Assembly (NCBI GenBank): GCA_934149245.1
Contig: CAKPER010000028.1
Location: 1-16,035 of the forward strand
Direction of reading: 5' to 3'
DNA length: 16,035 nucleotides
Source of the DNA: an uncultured Bacilli bacterium
GTDB lineage: Bacteria > Bacillota_I > Bacilli_A > RF39 > UBA660
Shown here: positions 7,279 to 14,412 of the stretch, one piece after another
Layout of the letters: every line of letters starts with the position of its first letter
How positions within the stretch are numbered: the first letter of the stretch is position 1
Position numbers and translations under genes: made by a program
The notes under the pieces: generated by a model
What the model was told of the DNA's origin: nothing
Database searches by the model: none
The model's input: the letters and a program-made list of their open reading frames with translations, nothing else

Positions 7279-8848
7279 GACTAGAAGCGAATTATTACTT
7301 GGTAAAACTATCTTTGATATGAAACTTAATGTCGGTTATTATGCAAGGGTGTCAACTGATAAAGATGATCAATTAAATAGTCTAGAAAATCAATCTAATT
7401 ATTTTAGAGAAATGATTAAAGAAAATAAAAATTGGAATTTAGTTGGAGAATATATAGATGAAGGAATAAGTGGGACAAGTGTTAAGAACAGGGGAGAATT
7501 TCTAAAAATGCTTGAGGATTCTAGGCTTGGTAAACTTGATTTAATTGTGACAAAAGAAATATCAAGATTTTCTCGTAATGTTGTAGACAGTATTAAATAT
7601 ACAGAAGAACTTCTTAATAATGGTACAGTGGTATTTTTTATAAGTGATAATATAAATACAATTTACCCAGATAGTGAATTCAGATTAGCACTTATGTCAA
7701 GTTTAGCTCAAGATGAGGTTAGAAAATTATCTGAAAGAGTACGATTTGGCATAAAAAGAATGATTAAAGATGGTAAGATAATTGGCGGAAATTTAACAGG
7801 ATATTATAAAAAAAATGGAAGAATGATTATAAATGAAGAAGAAAGACCTATAATAGAGATATTATTTAATTTATACGCAACTGGCAAATATTCCTTTGAG
7901 TCTATTTCTAATTTTTTATATAAAAGAGGTTATAAAAATAAAAATGGTAATGCTTATTCTGGTACAACTTTAAAAAAGTTTTTAATTAATCCTAGATATA
8001 AAGGATATTATACTGCTAATTTAACTAGAGTAGAAAACTATAAGACCCATAAAAAAGTTAAAATTCCTAAATCAGAACAAATAATTTATAAAACTGATTT
8101 AATTGATCCAATAGTATCAGAAGAATTGTGGAATAAGGCTAATGAGTTATATAAAAAGAGATATAATGAAAGAAAAATGAATATCACAACATCCCAAAAG
8201 ATAATAAATGAAAGTAAATATACAAATAAAATATTCTGTAGTGATCATAATATGATTTTTATAAGATGTGCTGGTAGTAATAGAAAAAGTAATCCAACTT
8301 GGATTTGCAAAAAATATAAAGAAGAAGGAGTGAGTGCCTGTAATTCGCCAATTATAAGGGAAAAAGCTTTTGATAAGGTTATAGAGAATATATTAACTGA
8401 ATATTTAAATAATAATGTTTTATCTATAAAGAATGAACTTATAAATTTATATAATAAAGTATTTTTTGAAATAGATAATAAATTAAGAATATCTTTACAA
8501 AAAGAGCTTAATGAATTAAAAATAAAAAGAGATAAATTAATTAATTTAAATATTTTAAATATAATATCTAATGATGAATTAGAAAGGAAACTAAATAGAA
8601 ACACTATAGAAATAGATAAATTAGTTAGTATAATAAATAATACTTCTGTTAATAAAGATAATCATAAAAGATTAAAAAGTATAGGGTTAGAGATTGATAA
8701 TATAAGTAGTATTCATAATAATTTGAATATATATATTAATTTATTTATAGATAAAATTATAGTTAAGAAATTATTAACTAGATATAAGATGAATTTAGAT
8801 GTGTATTTTAATGATGGTAGTATTAGAAATATTTATTATGAAAACTAA
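7265..8848 (+). CDS. Large serine recombinase (integrase) of element 2
   Basis: The 527-residue protein has catalytic Ser30 in YARVST, DEGISG (65-70) and RFSRN (101-105). The recombinase domain includes NPRYKG (242-247). The zinc ribbon has C325, H328, C348 and C359. A coiled coil (about 400-455) precedes the C-terminal tail. AAGGAG at 7252-7257 fixes the ATG at 7265. It is a clear homologue of the recombinase at 3176, with the same domain plan and many identical motifs but much divergence, and is shorter at the C-terminus. It ends 44 bases before the element/PBP junction. It appears intact and should recombine the site at the SxN codons. Confidence 0.95.
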   Translation: MNVLKTRSELLLGKTIFDMKLNVGYYARVSTDKDDQLNSLENQSNYFREMIKENKNWNLVGEYIDEGISGTSVKNRGEFLKMLEDSRLGKLDLIVTKEISRFSRNVVDSIKYTEELLNNGTVVFFISDNINTIYPDSEFRLALMSSLAQDEVRKLSERVRFGIKRMIKDGKIIGGNLTGYYKKNGRMIINEEERPIIEILFNLYATGKYSFESISNFLYKRGYKNKNGNAYSGTTLKKFLINPRYKGYYTANLTRVENYKTHKKVKIPKSEQIIYKTDLIDPIVSEELWNKANELYKKRYNERKMNITTSQKIINESKYTNKIFCSDHNMIFIRCAGSNRKSNPTWICKKYKEEGVSACNSPIIREKAFDKVIENILTEYLNNNVLSIKNELINLYNKVFFEIDNKLRISLQKELNELKIKRDKLINLNILNIISNDELERKLNRNTIEIDKLVSIINNTSVNKDNHKRLKSIGLEIDNISSIHNNLNIYINLFIDKIIVKKLLTRYKMNLDVYFNDGSIRNIYYEN

Positions 8849-8874
8849 AGATAATGTCGAATAATTTTTTTTAG

Positions 8875-8910
8875 ATTAAAATTCGGTGGTTAGCAACCCA
8901 GGATTTGTTG
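8875..8910 (+). other. Right attachment site of element 2 (attR2)
   Basis: Element sequence ending GGTGGTTA (8885-8892) joins GCAACCCAGGATTTG of the PBP gene at 8893. The GCAA is shared with the left end at 5142-5145. Confidence 0.7.
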
Positions 8911-9758
8911 AACTTGGAAGAAGATTAGGAACCGAAAAATTATTTAAGTATATAAATACTTTTGGTTTTGGAGAAAAAACGGGAATAGACTTGAATGGTG
9001 AAGGTAGTGGTATATTATTTCCAATATCAAAAGTAGGACCAGTTGAACTAGCAACAACGGCTTTTGGACAGGGAGTTAGTGTTACAGCTATTCAACAAAT
9101 AACAGCCGTTAGTGCAGCAATAAATGGAGGAACACTTTATAAACCATATATAGTAAAAAGAATAACTTCTCCAGAAACTGGAGATATAATACAGGAAAAT
9201 AAAAAGAAAAAGGTTAGAAAAACAATTAGTGAAGAAACTAGTAAGCAAGTGAGATATGCACTAGAAAGCGTAGTTGCTCTAGGTACGGGAAGAAATGCTT
9301 ACATAGAAGACTATAGAGTAGGAGGAAAGACAGGAACAGCCCAAAAAGTAAATAATGGAGTATATATGGTAGGAAATTATATTACTTCATTCATAGGATT
9401 TTTACCTGCTAACAATCCTAAAGTAGTAGTATACGTAGCAATTGATAATCCTAAAGGAATAAGTGCTTATGGAGGCACCGTATCTGCTCCTATTGCAAAA
9501 TCAATTTTAGAAGATTCTATTACAGCTTTAAATATAAAAAAGCCTAAAAAAGGTCTAGAAAAAGAATATCGTTATTTTGATACAAAGTATTATACTTTAG
9601 AGAATGTTGTTGGTTTAGACATCAACGAAGCCAAGGAACTTTTAAAAAATTTTGATGTTGAATATTCAGGTCAGGGCTCTAAAGTAATATCTATGTCACC
9701 TAAACAAGGTTCTAGAATAAAAGCGGGTTCAGTTGTAAGACTAATGTTAGGAAATTAG
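8893..9758 (+). pseudogene. C-terminal part of split class B PBP with PASTA domain
   Basis: The frame opens at a GTG (8886) inside the element arm, with no ribosome site; real PBP sequence begins at SNPGFVELG. It holds the rest of the transpeptidase domain: GFGEKTGIDL (27-36 from the GTG), and the third catalytic motif KTGT at 148-151. A PASTA repeat follows at about 236-289 (NVVGLDINEAKELL, then SPKQGSRIKAG), as in PBP2x/PBP2B/SpoVD of Firmicutes, where it helps septal localisation. It lacks SxxK and the first residues of SxN and so is inactive alone. It lies upstream of mraY as in dcw clusters, so it is the division (or sporulation-type) PBP of that cluster. The sequence is not decayed, which suggests recent interruption or continued selection through excision. 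Confidence 0.9.
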
Positions 9759-9768
9759 GACTATAATG

Positions 9769-9797
9769 TTGAAAAACTCTACTAAATGTGCTAATAT
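9769..9797 (+). promoter_or_regulatory. Promoter of the GNAT gene
   Basis: TTGAAA (9769-9774), a 17-base spacer and TAATAT (9792-9797), with TGc before the -10, lie 11 bases after the PBP stop. The GNAT gene therefore need not depend on transcription through the interrupted PBP. Confidence 0.55.
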
Positions 9798-9824
9798 AAA
9801 AAGCGATTTAGAAGGAGATTAAAA

Positions 9825-10565
9825 GTGGAAGAGTTGTATCAAATATATGTAGAAAATTTTAAAAGGGAAGTATATAGTTATAAATATTTTAAGGAAGTAA
9901 TTCAAAAAAGTAATGTTATAGACTATAAACAAAGTAATAAGGTAGTGGCTTTTTCGGTATATAAAGATAATAATTTGTTACTAATATGTGTTAAAAAGAG
10001 ATGTCAAAGAAATAAGATAGGAACTTATTTATTAAAAAAAGTAGAGAATGTTATAAAACAAAAATATAACGAATTAATTATTGGTAGTAGTAATTATTTT
10101 TATGTAGGAACACCAGATGAATATAGTAATTTCTTTGTTAAAAATAATTACGAAGTTATAGATAAAGTAAGTGATTATTTATCTTTAGATAATAAAAAAG
10201 ATGTAACAGGATGGCATTTAGCAGATAATATAGAGTTGGAAGAATTATTATCTATTCTAAAAAATAATGATTATAAAGAATATAATAATTATTTAACTAA
10301 TAAAAAAATATATGTTTATCAGTATCATAATAGAATAGTTGCAAGTTATATAGAAAAGAGTAGTAATTATAAAGAATTAGATAAAGATACTATAATAATA
10401 GATTCATTAATATTATTTAAGAAGATAGATATTGATATATTTAAAGAGTTAAAGAATAATTATTCTAGTCCTTTAATTATTAAGAATATTAATAAAAATA
10501 TTTTTAATAATTATCATATAGATAAGTATTTGAGTTTTAATATTGCAGTTAAGAAATTTTGTTAA
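9825..10565 (+). CDS. GNAT-family acetyltransferase
   Basis: A GTG start at 9825 has GAAGGAGA (9811-9818). In the 246-residue protein, KKRCQRNKIGTYLLKK (about residues 57-72) is the motif A acetyl-CoA binding loop (R/Q-x-x-G/A) of GNAT enzymes. YFYVGTPDEYSNFFVKNNYEV (about 91-111) matches the later part of the fold, where a tyrosine often acts as acid. The C-terminal 120 residues resemble a second, degenerate GNAT-like half, which would fit two-domain N-acetyltransferases. The substrate is unknown. It lies in the dcw cluster between PBP and mraY, where no such gene is normally found, so it is probably an accessory insertion. Confidence 0.7.
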   Translation: MEELYQIYVENFKREVYSYKYFKEVIQKSNVIDYKQSNKVVAFSVYKDNNLLLICVKKRCQRNKIGTYLLKKVENVIKQKYNELIIGSSNYFYVGTPDEYSNFFVKNNYEVIDKVSDYLSLDNKKDVTGWHLADNIELEELLSILKNNDYKEYNNYLTNKKIYVYQYHNRIVASYIEKSSNYKELDKDTIIIDSLILFKKIDIDIFKELKNNYSSPLIIKNINKNIFNNYHIDKYLSFNIAVKKFC

Positions 10566-10614
10566 TTTTATTATTTTAGTGGTAGTTATTTTGCTTTAAA
10601 AAAATAAAAGAACA

Positions 10615-10623
10615 TGATATAAT
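10615..10623 (+). promoter_or_regulatory. Extended -10 promoter before small membrane protein
   Basis: TGATATAAT (TGn plus perfect TATAAT at 10618-10623) lies 27 bases before the ATG at 10651. No good -35 at proper distance is seen. Confidence 0.5.
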
Positions 10624-10650
10624 TGTTTTAGAAAGATAGAAGGTGTTGTA

Positions 10651-10962
10651 ATGGATATAATATTAATAGTATTAGTAGTAGCGATAATAGCAGTAGGACT
10701 TTTTTTTAGGGATTTTAAAAGTGTTGTTTATTTTTTAGGAATTATAGAGATATTTTTTAGATTGGTACATAGAATAGCTGAATTAATTAATTTAGCAGGA
10801 TTTCAATCTTTTGTGAATGAATACATTCCATCTTCATTAGAAGCAGTTATAAATAATTATTCTAGTGGAATATTAAATATAATATTAACATGGATATTGA
10901 TATTATTGTTTGCTTATTTTGAATGGTATTTAATAAATTATTGGATTCAGAAAAAGAAATAG
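10651..10962 (+). CDS. Small membrane protein, three predicted helices
   Basis: The 103-residue protein has hydrophobic segments at about 3-20, 25-47 and 75-97, and a basic tail (IQKKK). GAAGGTG precedes the ATG. No family is recognised. It is directly upstream of the Fic antitoxin (17 bases between) and may be co-transcribed with it. Confidence 0.6.
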   Translation: MDIILIVLVVAIIAVGLFFRDFKSVVYFLGIIEIFFRLVHRIAELINLAGFQSFVNEYIPSSLEAVINNYSSGILNIILTWILILLFAYFEWYLINYWIQKKK

Positions 10963-10979
10963 AGATGAGGTAATAAGTT

Positions 10980-11171
10980 ATGGATGAAAAAATAATAGAT
11001 GAAGCTTTAAAGTATGCTAGTGCAAGTAATGAGATAGAGAATATGTATTTAACTGATGAAGAATTTAATGAGGTAAGAGAAGCAGTATTAAATAATAGAA
11101 GTAGTAAGAGTTTTTTATATGAATTATATATGAAAGTGAGTGAAAAGAGAAATGGCCAGAATAAGAGATGA
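10980..11171 (+). CDS. VbhA/FicA-type antitoxin
   Basis: The 63-residue protein has SNEIEN at residues 16-21, matching the Fic-inhibitory motif (S/T)xxxE(G/N), whose glutamate blocks the ATP gamma-phosphate site of Fic enzymes. A free-standing small protein with this motif just before a Fic domain is a class I Fic antitoxin. ATGAGGTAATAAGTT supplies the ribosome site (GAGG) before ATG 10980. The 3' end overlaps the fic start at 11152, typical of coupled antitoxin-toxin pairs. The antitoxin looks intact although its toxin is frameshifted. Confidence 0.75.
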   Translation: MDEKIIDEALKYASASNEIENMYLTDEEFNEVREAVLNNRSSKSFLYELYMKVSEKRNGQNKR

Positions 11172-11801
11172 AGTTTTAGATTATACTCCAAAGTCAGTAG
11201 TAAATGGTGTTTTAGTAAATAAGCTTAATATAAAGGATAGTGAAGAGTTAGAACGTGTAGAAAGAGAAATTACTGCTCTTAAGTTAGCTAAACTATATTT
11301 AAATCCTGGTAAGCAAACATTTGATGTTGAGCATTATTTAAGTATTCATAAATTTTTATTTGAAGATATTTATGATTTTGCTGGAGAAATAAGAGACGAG
11401 GTTATAGCAAAACAAATTCCTTTTTGTTTGCCACAATTTATATATGATAATTTGAATCAAACATTAAGAGATGCTCAAAAAAATATTTCTAAAATAACAG
11501 ATAGAACTAAATTAGTTCAATTTTTAGCAGTATTGTATTGTATTCAGATTTAGATATAACACATCCTTTCCGTGAAGGAAATGGAAGAGTTGAGAGAGAA
11601 TTTTTAAGACAATATGTTATAGAAATATGTAAGCGAAATAATTTAGAAGAATATGTTTTAGATTATAGCTTGATAGAAGATAAAGAGGCATTTATTCAAG
11701 CAGTAATCGTAGCAGACGCTGCTTGTAATACAACATATTTAGAACAATTTATAGATAAAATTTTAGTTTCAGCACAAAAAAATAAAAAACATCCAAGATA
11801 A
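11152..11801 (+). pseudogene. Fic toxin (AMP transferase) gene, frameshifted
   Basis: The first part (ATG 11152 to TAG 11551-11553) encodes the N-terminal Fic helices, with DVEHYLSIHKFLFEDIYDFAGEIR and the flap region. It runs off frame after FLAVLY. The second part continues in another frame with SDLDITHPFREGNGR, the complete catalytic motif HxFxEGNGRxxR, ending at 11801. Removing one copy of a tandem TATTG (11531-11540) joins the frames exactly and gives a 214-residue protein of normal size for VbhT/class I Fic domains, which attach AMP from ATP to target hydroxyls. The lesion separates the catalytic motif from the rest, so the toxin is inactive as read. A sequencing error is possible; otherwise the toxin was silenced or can switch by slippage. 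Confidence 0.8.
11531..11545 (+). repeat. TATTG tandem repeat causing the fic frameshift
   Basis: TATTG TATTG TATTC: two exact copies and one near copy. Codons with one copy fewer read V-L-Y-S-D; with the present number they read V-L-Y-C-I-Q-I-stop. Confidence 0.75.
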
Positions 11802-11857
11802 TTCTACAAAATATTGTGTAAAGTTAACCTTATAATAATCATTATTTAAAAAAAATA

Positions 11858-11866
11858 TGATATAAT
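11858..11866 (+). promoter_or_regulatory. Extended -10 promoter of mraY
   Basis: TGATATAAT lies 24 bases before the mraY start, with AAGGGAAG (11876-11883) as ribosome site. It lets mraY be expressed although the upstream dcw PBP is interrupted. Confidence 0.6.
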
Positions 11867-11890
11867 TTTAGTAGTAAGGGAAGTGAAAAA

Positions 11891-12883
11891 ATGCTCACAT
11901 TAACCAAATCTTTATTTGCCTTGATGATAGGATTTATTATTTCAACTATATTTGGAGTAATTCTTATTCCATTTTTAAAAAGAATAAAAGCTGGTCAGAG
12001 AATAAATGTTTATGTTGATGCTCATAGGAAAAAAGCAGGTACCCCTACAATGGGGGGATTTATTTTCATAATACCATGTTTGATTACTGTGCTTTTATTA
12101 CTTATTACTAAAAAAATGGAATATTCTATTAACCTATTTATTATATTATTTGTTATGCTAAGTTATGGGATGATAGGCTTTTTAGATGATTATATAAGTT
12201 TAAAACATAATACTAATAAAGGCTTAACACAAATTCAAAAGCTTGCACTTCAGTTTATTGTTGCTGTTGTATTTTATGTTTTGTTTAGACATTTTGGAGA
12301 AGGAGATTCTGTTTTAAGGGTAACTTTATTCAATCTTGAATGGAACCTTAGTTGGTTTTATGGTGCTTTTATATTGTTTTTGTTAGTAGGAACATCAAAT
12401 GCTGTTAATTTAACAGATGGTTTAGATGGCCTAGCTGGTGGCTTGTCTGCAATAGCATTTTTGGCTTATGGTTTAATTGCTTGGGGAAGTTATTGGATAA
12501 GTGGTTATCAAGATATAGGTATTTTTTGTTTTATTTTAGTCGGTTGTATTATGGGATTTTTGGTATTTAATTCGTCTCCTGCTAAAGTATTTATGGGAGA
12601 TACTGGAAGCTTGTCACTTGGAGCTACTCTTGCAACAGTAGCAATACTTACATCACATGAATTTTCATTGGCTGTAATAGGTGGCGTTTTTGTAATAGAA
12701 ACATTATCCGTAATTATTCAAATCTTTTCGGTAGTTGTATTTGGAAAAAAAGTATTTTTAATGAGTCCTATTCACCATCATTTCGAACGTTTAGGTTGGA
12801 GTGAGGGTGATATAGTAAAAATGTTTTGGATAGGTGGATTTATTTTAAGTCTATTAGCACTAGTATATGGAGTATGGTTGTAA
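11891..12883 (+). CDS. mraY: Phospho-MurNAc-pentapeptide transferase
   Basis: MraY moves phospho-MurNAc-pentapeptide from UDP to undecaprenyl phosphate, making lipid I on the inner face of the membrane; it needs Mg2+. The 330-residue length fits the family. Seen motifs are AHRKKAGTPTMGG (about 44-56), DDYISL (about 99-104), NLTDGLDGLAGG (about 173-184), FMGDTGSLSLG (about 235-245) and SPIHHHFERLGW (about 291-302), which hold the catalytic aspartates and histidines. About ten hydrophobic segments are present. In dcw clusters it follows the division PBP directly or after murE/murF; here a GNAT, a membrane protein and a Fic pair intervene. The stop TAA shares bases with the ATG of the next gene. 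Confidence 0.97.
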   Translation: MLTLTKSLFALMIGFIISTIFGVILIPFLKRIKAGQRINVYVDAHRKKAGTPTMGGFIFIIPCLITVLLLLITKKMEYSINLFIILFVMLSYGMIGFLDDYISLKHNTNKGLTQIQKLALQFIVAVVFYVLFRHFGEGDSVLRVTLFNLEWNLSWFYGAFILFLLVGTSNAVNLTDGLDGLAGGLSAIAFLAYGLIAWGSYWISGYQDIGIFCFILVGCIMGFLVFNSSPAKVFMGDTGSLSLGATLATVAILTSHEFSLAVIGGVFVIETLSVIIQIFSVVVFGKKVFLMSPIHHHFERLGWSEGDIVKMFWIGGFILSLLALVYGVWL

Positions 12884-13863
12884 TGTATGATGCCCACTAC
12901 GATTTATTAACTATATTATATATTAATTGCAAGACTAATAATAAATATAGTAATTACCAAAAATTAATAACAGATTGTACTAATATTTATAATAATAATA
13001 TTATAGGTGGTACAATAAATCTTTATTTTATGAGTAAAGAAGAAATGTTAGAAGAATTAGATATAAAGAAAAGTGAATTAGAAAATATAGTAAAAATGTT
13101 TGATGATAGTATAAATTATTTAAATAAGTTAAAAATGAAGAAGATAATTCCTAGTACTTGTAAATTTATTTATAGTATAGAAGGCTGTGATTATTTAAAA
13201 GATGAAAGTGAATTAGAAATTCTTTATCAAAAAGGATTACGCTCAATTTTACCAGTATGGAATACGGCTAATAAATTTGCATCAGGGAATAGAGATGTTT
13301 ACGGCTTAACAGAAGAAGGCGTAAAATTAATAAAAAAGGCTATTAACCTTAATATGATAATAGATTTGTCACATGCTAACGAGAAAACTTTTGAGGATAT
13401 TATAAAACTAGCTAATATAGAACGTAAAAACAATAAATCATTTATACTTTTAGCGTCACATTCTAATGTAAAATCAATTTGTGATAATTCTAGAAATTTA
13501 AGCGATGATGAGTTGATAAAATTAAAGAATGCTGGAGGATATGTTGGTCTTATTACTAATAGTAAGTTTTTATCTAATAATTGGCTTAATGAGACAAAAG
13601 AAGAAAGACAGAAAGCATTTATTAAACATTTACGATATTTAATAGATGAAATAAAATATCCTCAAGATAAGATATTGATTGCAAGTGATGATATGAGTTT
13701 TCATCCAAATAGTGATTATCATAATAGAAATGCATTTAATATGCATAATATAGCTAATGAGTTATATAATTTAATTACAATTAATTTTGATGGCGTTTTA
13801 GCTAAAAAAATAATGATTACTAATTATGAAGATATATTAGATAAAATAAATTTAGATTATTAA
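12883..13863 (+). CDS. M19-family (membrane dipeptidase-like) metallopeptidase
   Basis: The start is ATG 12883 inside TAATG, sharing a base with the mraY stop, with GGAG (12869-12872) upstream. The frame is open further upstream inside mraY, but those codons encode no M19 sequence. The 326-residue protein shows the zinc ligands of renal-dipeptidase enzymes: H5-x-D7 (DAHYD), bridging E100 (SIEG), H164 (IDLSH) and H193 (ASHSN), then RNLSDDEL and SDD (268-270). Length fits bacterial members, which split dipeptides including D-amino-acid forms. No signal peptide is seen, so it is cytoplasmic. Coupling to mraY suggests use on peptidoglycan-derived dipeptides, which is inference. Confidence 0.85.
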   Translation: MYDAHYDLLTILYINCKTNNKYSNYQKLITDCTNIYNNNIIGGTINLYFMSKEEMLEELDIKKSELENIVKMFDDSINYLNKLKMKKIIPSTCKFIYSIEGCDYLKDESELEILYQKGLRSILPVWNTANKFASGNRDVYGLTEEGVKLIKKAINLNMIIDLSHANEKTFEDIIKLANIERKNNKSFILLASHSNVKSICDNSRNLSDDELIKLKNAGGYVGLITNSKFLSNNWLNETKEERQKAFIKHLRYLIDEIKYPQDKILIASDDMSFHPNSDYHNRNAFNMHNIANELYNLITINFDGVLAKKIMITNYEDILDKINLDY

Positions 13864-13986
13864 AAATTATAGTTTCATGATAATAGACAAATTTAATAGA
13901 ATTAATAGTAATAGATGGACAAGCTTTAGAGTTATATTATGTATCTTCTAAATTACAAGTTTTGATTAATAAAGGTGATGGTAAGA

Positions 13987-14166
13987 ATGAAAATAAAAAA
14001 TTTAAATATTCCTATGATTGATATATTTAAGGAAAGAAGATTGAAAGTGGTAAATGAGAGTAGTAAAGGAAATATAAAAATAGAAATAAAATTTATAAAT
14101 AGAAGTGTTAAAAGAGGAAAGAAGACATTAATTTTAACTAAAGATGATGCAAATGGTAGAAAATAA
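13987..14166 (+). CDS. Hypothetical small basic protein
   Basis: ATG 13987 gives 59 residues (MKIKNLNIPMIDIF to KDDANGRK), rich in Lys/Ile. GGTGATGG upstream is a passable ribosome site. No family is recognised. It overlaps an out-of-frame open stretch that has equal coding look, so it may be only the end of a broken gene. Confidence 0.25.
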   Translation: MKIKNLNIPMIDIFKERRLKVVNESSKGNIKIEIKFINRSVKRGKKTLILTKDDANGRK

Positions 14167-14240
14167 CGGGCCTAAAATAATTTTTGGAATAAAGTATTAA
14201 AGTTATTATTGATGATATTAGCATCTTATTTTTATAGTTG

Positions 14241-14299
14241 AAATTTTGTGGTGATAAAATATTAAATATTAGTTAAATGTTGTAAATATAAATTTTTTT
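14241..14299 (+). repeat. Upstream repeat of transglutaminase-like genes, copy 1
   Basis: GTGATAAAATATTAAATATT and GTAAATATAAAT here are matched, with substitutions and a small gap, by 15799-15858 (GTGATAAAAAACGTTAAATA, GCAAATATAAAT) before the second gene of the family. This suggests that promoter regions were duplicated with the genes. Confidence 0.45.
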
Positions 14300-14412
14300 T
14301 GTTAATATATGTATATGATATATAAATTTTAGAACATTAAATAGTTTACTCTAGATTTGAGTAAGTTACATGTTAGAGATTGGAATTCGTTTTGAGGAAA
14401 GGAATGATAAAT

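Larger units (their letters stand above)
5142..8892 (+). mobile_element. Integrative element 2: surface-protein cassette, 3.75 kb
   Basis: Both ends are visible as breaks in the same PBP gene, at the SxN motif, flanked by a shared GCAA. Length from core to core is 3,751 bp. The contents are minimal: one promoter-driven surface protein gene, a terminator, a SHOCT-like small gene and a large serine recombinase at the right end. No conjugation, replication or phage genes are present, so it must move as an excised circle, be mobilised by something else, or be carried with element 1. The 210 bases between the left end and the surface-gene promoter hold no gene that I can support. Confidence 0.8.
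13864..14412 (+). other. Long intergenic stretch with weak ORF traces
   Basis: From 13887 to 14021 a frame without a start codon reads VIDGQALELYYVSSKLQVL to a TGA. A second frame then runs to 14166. They could be two halves of one decayed gene. The rest (14167-14412) is AT-rich (TATGATATATAAATTTTAG near 14334) and may contain the promoter of the transglutaminase-like gene. Its segment 14241-14299 resembles sequence before the next paralogue. Confidence 0.35.

Noticed and set aside
8886..8892. GTG as a true start of a separate PBP C-terminal protein
   Set aside because: The GTG is in the element arm without a ribosome site or promoter; it is read-through of the junction.
11521..11553. Programmed ribosomal frameshift in fic
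   Set aside because: No slippery heptamer or stimulatory hairpin is evident, and a 5-bp duplication explains the shift fully.
11538..11801. A second small Fic gene starting at TTG 11538
   Set aside because: It begins within the TATTG repeat just before the catalytic motif and completes the upstream frame; there is no ribosome site.
12826..12882. Longer N-terminus of the M19 protein inside mraY
   Set aside because: These codons are the overlapping mraY 3' end in another frame; the conserved DAHYD motif starts two residues after ATG 12883.
14208..14236. Terminator at GATGATATTAGCATC
   Set aside because: Only four base pairs form before a mismatch, which is too weak.
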